Shown here piece by piece: positions 59,242 through 64,000 of a stretch of 64,000 nt of DNA. A model generated the notes under the pieces. That model did not search any database. It was not told where the DNA came from and saw only the letters and a program-made list of their open reading frames with translations. Position 1 is the stretch's first letter. Every line of letters starts with the position of its first letter. This DNA is from Elstera sp043721315 (GTDB lineage: Bacteria; Pseudomonadota; Alphaproteobacteria; Elsterales; Elsteraceae): contig JAYSQZ010000042.1 of NCBI GenBank assembly GCA_043721315.1, forward strand, positions 1-64,000, read 5' to 3'. The position numbers were made by a program, and so were the translations under genes.

Positions 59242-60810
59242 ATGCTCCAGATCGTGTGGTTTAAGCGCGACCTGCGCGTTCACAATCATCGCCCTTTGGT
59301 TGAAGCCGCTGCCGCTGGGCCGGTTTTACCGCTGTATATTCTTGAACCCGGTTTGTGGCAGCAACCCGACATGTCGGCCCGGCACTGGCGGGTTCTCCGT
59401 CCCTGTTTGGGCGCGCTGAACGCCGATCTTGCCACTCTTGGGCAGGGTTTGGTAGTGCGCGAGGGCGAGGCCGTGCCGGTGTTGGCGGCGCTGAAAGCGC
59501 GCCTCGGCCCTATCGCTTTGTGGAGCCACGAAGAAACCGGCAATCTTTGGACCTACGGGCGCGACAGGGCGGTTCTCGCGTGGTGCCGCGCGGAGGGGGT
59601 GATCTGGCGAGAAATTCCGCAAACCGGCGTCGTGCGGCGCTTACGCGCGCGGACGGGTTGGTCCGAGGGGTGGGATCGGCGCATGTCCGAACCCCTGGTG
59701 CCGCCCCCGCGCGGGCTACCGCCGCTGCCCGTGGCCCTCCCGTCCGACCCGCTTCCGGCAGTGTTGGGAGTTCTGATTGGCCCTGCCGATGGCGCGGGCG
59801 AGCAGCCGGGGGACCGGGCGATGGGCCTGCGTTTGCTGGAGAGTTTCGCCCACCGCCGCGCGATGCGCTATTCCAAGGGCTTGTCGAGTCCGCTAACGGC
59901 TCCGCAAGCCTGCTCCCGCCTTAGCCCGGCGCTGGCGCTTGGCACTCTATCAATCGCCGAGGTCGTGCAACGCTTGCGAAGCGCGCAAAGCCTGTGGCGC
60001 GAGGCCGACCTGTGGCAGACCGATCCGGCCCCTCCTGCCCAGCGGCGGGCGGCGATTGGCGGTCTGAAAGGCTGCCTTAGCCGTCTGGCCTGGCACTGCC
60101 ACTTTATTCAGAAACTCGAAGATCAGCCGACGATGGAAACCGCCTGCCTGCACCCGGCGTTCGAGGGGTTGCGCGGCACCGATCCAGCTATGCTTTCGGC
60201 GTGGGCCAAGGGGGAAACCGGCATTCCGTTCGTCGATGCCTGTATGCGCGCCCTTGTTGCGACCGGCTGGATCAATTTTCGGATGCGGGCGATGCTCTGC
60301 TCGTTCGCCGCCTATCAGCTTTGGCAAGATTGGCGGGCACCTGCCCATCATCTCGCCCGCAGTTTTATTGATTATGAACCAGGCATTCATTACCCACAGG
60401 TGCAAATGCAGTCTGGGACGACGGGCATCAATACGTTGCGGATTTATAATCCGGTCAAACAGGGGCTAGATCACGATCCCGATGGCGTATTCTTACGGAA
60501 ATGGCTTCCGGAATTGGCGGGGGTGCCGACCCCGCTGTTGCACGAACCCTGGAAGGCCGAAACGCCGTTGCTGAAAGCGGCGGGCGTACGGCTCGATAGC
60601 ACCTATCCGCGCCCGATTGTCGATCCTGAAGCGGCGGCTCGGTTCGCGCGGGAAACCCTGTGGGCCGTTCGGCGCGGTGGGGCGTTTCGCAAAGTAGCGG
60701 CGGAGGTCGTCGAAAAACATGGTAGCCGAAAGGGAAAATCTGCGCCCGTGCGGGAGAAGGCGCGCTGGGTTGCGCCCGACACGCGGCAGGCTAGTTTGTT
60801 CGAGGATTAG
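59242..60810 (+). CDS. Cryptochrome/DNA photolyase family flavoprotein
   Basis: 522 residues. N-terminal alpha/beta antenna domain (IVWFKRDLRVHNHRPLVEAA, PLYILEP, WSHEETGNLWTYGRDRAV); FAD-binding helical domain with ALALGTLSIAEVV, LKGCLSRLAWHCHFIQKLED, TGIPFVDACMRALVATGWINFRMRAMLCSFAA and GTTGINTLRIYNPVKQG. It is clearly a photolyase-fold FAD protein, but whether it repairs CPD, repairs 6-4 lesions or only signals is not decided. Start 59242 fits the family. The stop TAG lies inside palindromic element B. Confidence 0.85.
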   Translation: MLQIVWFKRDLRVHNHRPLVEAAAAGPVLPLYILEPGLWQQPDMSARHWRVLRPCLGALNADLATLGQGLVVREGEAVPVLAALKARLGPIALWSHEETGNLWTYGRDRAVLAWCRAEGVIWREIPQTGVVRRLRARTGWSEGWDRRMSEPLVPPPRGLPPLPVALPSDPLPAVLGVLIGPADGAGEQPGDRAMGLRLLESFAHRRAMRYSKGLSSPLTAPQACSRLSPALALGTLSIAEVVQRLRSAQSLWREADLWQTDPAPPAQRRAAIGGLKGCLSRLAWHCHFIQKLEDQPTMETACLHPAFEGLRGTDPAMLSAWAKGETGIPFVDACMRALVATGWINFRMRAMLCSFAAYQLWQDWRAPAHHLARSFIDYEPGIHYPQVQMQSGTTGINTLRIYNPVKQGLDHDPDGVFLRKWLPELAGVPTPLLHEPWKAETPLLKAAGVRLDSTYPRPIVDPEAAARFARETLWAVRRGGAFRKVAAEVVEKHGSRKGKSAPVREKARWVAPDTRQASLFED

Positions 60811-60914
60811 AGCATTTCTCGTTCGCATTGGCTCACGGCAAACGCTCTAATTGGTTGTTTTGTTAAGCAAATGCGTCGTCGCGGGTGATTCCACCCGCTC
60901 GGGATTTGCTCTAG
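60807..60914. repeat. 108-bp composite palindromic element, copy B
   Basis: Same two-palindrome design as copy A (41537): unit 1 TTAGAGCATTT to AAACGCTCTAA, unit 2 from AGCAAATGCG to CGGGATTTGCTCTAG with inner hairpin GCGGGTG-ATTC-CACCCGC. It exactly fills the gap between two convergent genes. Its left TAG is the stop of the photolyase and its right CTA, read on the minus strand, the stop of the GNAT gene. Confidence 0.82.
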
Positions 60915-61396
60915 CCCCCCCTCTCCGGCGCTTCAAACGTCAGATATGGCCCCTGCGGGCTTTCACCACCGCCAATCACTTCCCAGCCGCGCGCGGTGTA
61001 AAACCTTCTTGCGAGATGGTTGCAGGTCAAACATTTTAGCGTCATCCGCCCTGGGGTAACGCCGATTACATGGGCTAGGAGTGCTTGGCCCACTCCCCGG
61101 CCTTGAGCATAGCCCGCGATATAGAGCGCGTGCAGAAAAGCGCTCGGCCCATACACCGAGGCAAACCCGAGCACAGCCTTGCCGCCCTCGGCCACCCAAA
61201 TCACCTCGCCTTGGGTATCGCGGTAAAAATCTTCAAGCTGAAAAGTTTTGGCGGGCAACCAGGTAAAGGTTTTCCGCCGTGTTCTTAAATAAAGCGTGGC
61301 CAGAGCCGCGAAATCTCGCAACTCTGCTCGCCGAATATTAAGATGGAGGCGTGCAATTTTACCGTCAGCAGAAGGGTATATTCTGCTTTGAGACAA
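60911..61396 (-). CDS. GNAT-family N-acetyltransferase
   Basis: 161 residues. Acetyl-CoA fold: LNIRRAELRDFAALATLY, VIWVAEGGKAVLGFASVYG, ALYIAGYAQGRGVGQALLAHVIG (the pyrophosphate loop QGRGVG), and LARRFYTARGWEVIGGG. Substrate unknown. No ATG is available before the domain; TTG 61396 has TAGG at good spacing and follows the upstream small gene by 2 bases, so TTG is the likely start. The stop lies in palindromic element B. Confidence 0.8.
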   Translation of the reverse strand: MSQSRIYPSADGKIARLHLNIRRAELRDFAALATLYLRTRRKTFTWLPAKTFQLEDFYRDTQGEVIWVAEGGKAVLGFASVYGPSAFLHALYIAGYAQGRGVGQALLAHVIGVTPGRMTLKCLTCNHLARRFYTARGWEVIGGGESPQGPYLTFEAPERGG

Positions 61397-61398
61397 GA

Positions 61399-61590
61399 TT
61401 AGCCTACAAAATTACGGGAAAATTCGTCGGCAATTTGCTTTGATGCAAAATTGAATTCATAAGTTGTCGATGCGGGGGATACATCCACGCTGCTAACATA
61501 TTGGGCATCCCGGATTTCGAGCCATTCGCCCAGGGTCGTTTCGTCTGCGGTTGCTTCGGGAACACGTACCAGAAAGGGAAAGTCCGTCAT
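61399..61590 (-). CDS. Small protein of unknown function upstream of the GNAT gene
   Basis: 63 residues; not recognised. TDFPFLVRVPEATADETTLGEWLEI followed by AQYVSSVDVSPASTTYEFNFAS looks like a small soluble alpha/beta protein without signal or membrane segment. A strong AGGAGG ribosome site precedes the ATG and the GNAT start is 2 bases after the stop, which argues for a real gene translated together with it. Confidence 0.6.
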   Translation of the reverse strand: MTDFPFLVRVPEATADETTLGEWLEIRDAQYVSSVDVSPASTTYEFNFASKQIADEFSRNFVG

Positions 61591-61708
61591 GCCAGCCTCC
61601 TAATCAATCGGCCTAAATCAAGCGGTCTGCGAGTCAGTTAAGTTTACCGCATCTCACACGCTTAAAATAGAGACTCGCACAAAGCGATTACCGAACGGTA
61701 AATTCGAG

Positions 61709-62485
61709 TCAAGAAAATGCAATTAAATCAGGTAGCGCTAATTCAGCCTCAAACAATCTTTGCGTGATATAATGCTGAGGATGCTTGAACATATCGCGAG
61801 ATAATCCTTGTTCTACACTCTTTCCCTCTGCCATCACCATCATACGATCCGCCACAGCGCGCACGGCAGCAAGATTATGGGAGATCAACAGAAGCGCTAA
61901 CTTGTGCCGCGTGCGAAGCTCGTCCAACAAGGCCAAAATCTGCGCCTGCACGGAAAGATCGAGGGCTGACGTTGGCTCGTCGGCGATCAGGAGGCGGGGG
62001 CGCGGCATCAATGCGCGCGCTAACGCCAATCGCTGCCGCTGCCCGCCAGAAAATTGATGCGGATAGCGCTCCGCCACGTCCGCCGGCAGGCCAACTTCGC
62101 CCAAAAGTTCAGCCAAGCGCGCGCGGCGGGCGGCGCGGGGCAGCGGGCTGTGATGCAGTGGCTCCAGCAGGCTCCAGCCGATTTTGCGGCGCGGGTTGAA
62201 CGAGCCGTAGGGGTCTTGAAACACCATCTGCACGCGCACCGTGTCGGGCGGCGTCGGCCCCCAGATCACGGCCCCGGCGCTCGGCTGGTCCAGCCCGGCA
62301 ATGAGGCGCGCGAGAGTCGATTTACCGCAGCCGCTTTCCCCGACAATCGCCAAACACTCGCCTTCGGCAAGCGTGAACGAAACATCCGACACGGCGGCAA
62401 AGCTGGGGGCCGCGCCGAACAGCGCGCGCCGGGGCAGCGGGTAGAGGCGGCTCACGCCGCGCACCTCAAGCACGGGTACGCTCAT
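61709..62485 (-). CDS. Peptide/nickel-type ABC transporter ATPase, second subunit (DppF-like)
   Basis: 258 residues. Walker A GESGCGKST, QMVFQDPYGSFNPRRKIGW typical of OppF/DppF, signature FSGGQRQRLALARALM, Walker B LLIADEPTSALDLS and H-loop LISHNL. The usual C-terminal cysteine-containing extension is absent here. ATG 62485 overlaps the stop of the first ATPase (ATGA). End gene of the operon; substrate unknown. Confidence 0.9.
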   Translation of the reverse strand: MSVPVLEVRGVSRLYPLPRRALFGAAPSFAAVSDVSFTLAEGECLAIVGESGCGKSTLARLIAGLDQPSAGAVIWGPTPPDTVRVQMVFQDPYGSFNPRRKIGWSLLEPLHHSPLPRAARRARLAELLGEVGLPADVAERYPHQFSGGQRQRLALARALMPRPRLLIADEPTSALDLSVQAQILALLDELRTRHKLALLLISHNLAAVRAVADRMMVMAEGKSVEQGLSRDMFKHPQHYITQRLFEAELALPDLIAFS

Positions 62486-63432
62486 TTCAGCGCCTCCGCC
62501 TGCCAACAGGCAACGGCATGGTAGCCAAGCGGGCGCAAAGATTGCGCCTCGGCACACGGCTCCGCGCTCCAGGCGCAGCGAGGCGAAAAACGGCAACCGG
62601 GGCCGCGTTCTTGCGGGGTGGGCAAGGTGCCGGGGATGGGAGTGAGCGCATGGCCCAAGCGCGGTACGGCGGCCCGCAAACCGCGCAAATAGGGGTGCAG
62701 CGGTTGCTCTAGCAATGCCAGTGTTGGCCCGGTTTCCACCGCTTGCCCGGCATAGAGCACCAGCAGCCGCTGCGTGATGTGAGCGACGACGCCGAGATCA
62801 TGGCTCACCAACAGCAACCCCAAGCCGCGCGCCTCGGTAAGGTCGCGCAGCAGGGCCAAAATCTCCCGCTGAACGGTCGCATCCAGCGCTGTCGTCGGCT
62901 CGTCGGCAATCAAGAGATCGGGATTGCCGGAAAGCGCGACCGCCAACCCCACGCGCTGCCGCTGCCCACCAGACAGCGCGTGGGGATAAGCATCAATCCG
63001 CCGGTTGGGATCGGGCAGGCGCACCTGGGTCAGAAGCTCCAAAACCGCGCGGCGTAGATCGGCCCCGCGCAAGCCCTGGTGCAAGGCGATTCCCTCGCCG
63101 ATTTGGTCGCCAATGGTCAGCATCGGGTGCAGCGCCGTCATCGGTTCTTGAAACACTATGCCGATGCGCCGCCCCCGGTAAGCACGGCGGGCTTCGGCAG
63201 AGAGCGTGAGCAGATCGACGCCATCGAAGCGAAGAGCACCTTCGGCCTTCGCCCCTTCCGGCAACAGTCCGAGAATGGCCAGCGCCAGCAAAGTTTTGCC
63301 CGAGCCGCTTTCGCCGACGATACCCAAGCGCTCGCCCCGCTTCACGGCAAGGCTCACGTTCTCCAACACAGGCAGCGGCGCGCCCTTGCGACCAAGGGGT
63401 AGGGTGAGGGTGAGCCTGTCGATCTCCAGCAT
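62482..63432 (-). CDS. Peptide/nickel-type ABC transporter ATPase, first subunit (DppD-like)
   Basis: 316 residues. Walker A GESGSGKT, VFQEPMTALHPMLTIGDQIGE, signature LSGGQRQRVGLAVAL, Walker B LLIADEPTTALD, and the OppD-type C-terminal CRFSPRCAWSAEPCAEA cysteine region. ATG 63432 sits in a TGATG overlap with the permease stop. Works with the next gene as a heterodimer. Confidence 0.92.
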   Translation of the reverse strand: MLEIDRLTLTLPLGRKGAPLPVLENVSLAVKRGERLGIVGESGSGKTLLALAILGLLPEGAKAEGALRFDGVDLLTLSAEARRAYRGRRIGIVFQEPMTALHPMLTIGDQIGEGIALHQGLRGADLRRAVLELLTQVRLPDPNRRIDAYPHALSGGQRQRVGLAVALSGNPDLLIADEPTTALDATVQREILALLRDLTEARGLGLLLVSHDLGVVAHITQRLLVLYAGQAVETGPTLALLEQPLHPYLRGLRAAVPRLGHALTPIPGTLPTPQERGPGCRFSPRCAWSAEPCAEAQSLRPLGYHAVACWQAEALK

Positions 63433-64000
63433 CAGCGCGGCCCCGCTTTCGGGTCCAGCCAATCGCGCAAGCCATCGCCGAGCAGATTGAAGCCGAGCAC
63501 CGATAGGGCAATCGCGGCACCGGGGAGCACGGCTAGATAGGGCGCGCGGGTGAGATAGGTTTGCGCGTCGGCCAGCATTCGCCCCCAACTGGGGTTCGGT
63601 GGGGCAATGCCAACGCCAAGGAAGGACAGGCCGGCTTCAGTGAGAATGGCGAGCGCCAGTTGGATCGTCGCCTGCACAATCAAGCCGCCCGCGATCATGG
63701 GTAACACATGGTCCCAAGCGATGCGAAAACCACCCTTGCCGGAAAGCCGCGCGGCGCGAATGTAATCTTGCGTGAGCACTGAGAGGGATGCCGCGCGCGT
63801 CACGCGGGCAAACACCGGCACATTGAACAGCCCAATCGCCAGCACCGCCGTTCCCGCGCCGCCGCCGATGAGGGCGGCCAGCACAATTGCCGACAAAATG
63901 GCCGGGAAGGCGAACAGCAGATCGCTGAGTCGCAGTACGATGGCTTCCACCCAGCCACGTTTCAGCGCTGCCAGCAGCCCGAGCACAACGCCCACCGCTA
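63432..64000 (-). CDS. Peptide/nickel-type ABC transporter permease (DppC-like), 5' end outside window
   Basis: The last 188 or so codons of an inner-membrane permease; the frame stays open to base 64000. It has four to five hydrophobic segments, SDLLFAFPAILSAIVLAALIGGG, the EAA loop region DYIRAARLSGKGGFRIAWDHVLPMIAGGLI and the typical ending GFNLLGDGLRDWLDPK of DppC/OppC. The matching DppB permease and binding protein should lie upstream, beyond the window. Confidence 0.92.
   Translation of the reverse strand, partial: AVGVVLGLLAALKRGWVEAIVLRLSDLLFAFPAILSAIVLAALIGGGAGTAVLAIGLFNVPVFARVTRAASLSVLTQDYIRAARLSGKGGFRIAWDHVLPMIAGGLIVQATIQLALAILTEAGLSFLGVGIAPPNPSWGRMLADAQTYLTRAPYLAVLPGAAIALSVLGFNLLGDGLRDWLDPKAGPR

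Overview
The window reads as one contiguous piece of a GC-rich alphaproteobacterial chromosome, most likely Rhodospirillales (Azospirillaceae-like). The pointers are ChvI/ChvG, the mdh-sucCD-sucAB block, long PstC/PstA proteins, aerobic cobaltochelatase CobS/CobT, DUF1491, GcvA-type LysR regulators, PHA genes and an Irr-type iron box. The placement is inference from gene content. No rRNA, tRNA, CRISPR array, prophage or transposase gene was found. Genes are dense and mostly in short operons with ATGA or TGATG overlaps.

Layout. 1-6.5 kb: chvG (partial)-chvI, a PNPOx-fold protein, comF, an Atm1-type exporter, dps behind an Irr-like operator, a LysR regulator and an isolated ccmB. 6.5-16.7 kb: TCA-cycle block on the minus strand (mdh, sucC, sucD, sucA, sucB, without lpd) and divergent maeB. 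16.8-24.7 kb: complete phosphate regulon phoR-pstSCAB-phoU-phoB with a Pho-box-like array before pstS. 25-32 kb: a chemoreceptor, a BadF-type kinase coupled to an unknown protein, a GAF histidine kinase overlapping tail-to-tail with a GlxA-type regulator, and an MFS transporter. 32-39.9 kb: trxA, lppC-like, rsmI, yraN, gshB, cobS, cobT and a CheZ-type phosphatase. 39.9-47 kb: class V PLP enzyme plus RidA, a LysR regulator, phaA, phaC with a PhaE-like partner, and a nitronate-monooxygenase-like protein. 47-57.5 kb: GST, a ParD/ParE pair, then nucleoside uptake and salvage (BMP-NupOPQ ABC importer, cdd, DUF1491, punA, deoC, deoA). A relic toxin-antitoxin fusion gene interrupts this last block. 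57.6-64 kb: HAD phosphatase, an atypical receiver/winged-helix regulator, a cryptochrome/photolyase, GNAT plus a small protein, and the 3' part of a peptide ABC transporter operon.

How the genes work together. Nucleosides enter through the BMP/NupOPQ importer. Cdd, PunA, DeoA and DeoC break them down to bases and acetaldehyde/glyceraldehyde-3-phosphate. Phosphate limitation is sensed by PhoR/PstSCAB/PhoU and answered by PhoB. PhaA and PhaC, with acetoacetyl-CoA reductase expected elsewhere, store carbon as polyhydroxyalkanoate.

The most unusual content is not in standard genes. A family of composite palindromic intergenic elements has two clear copies about 19 kb apart and a possible shorter relative; one copy supplies the stop codons of both flanking genes. 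There is also a 161-bp MITE with a TTA target duplication, a HigB-HigA in-frame deletion fusion with a perfect 15-bp operator-like palindrome, and an Irr ICE-like box in front of dps.
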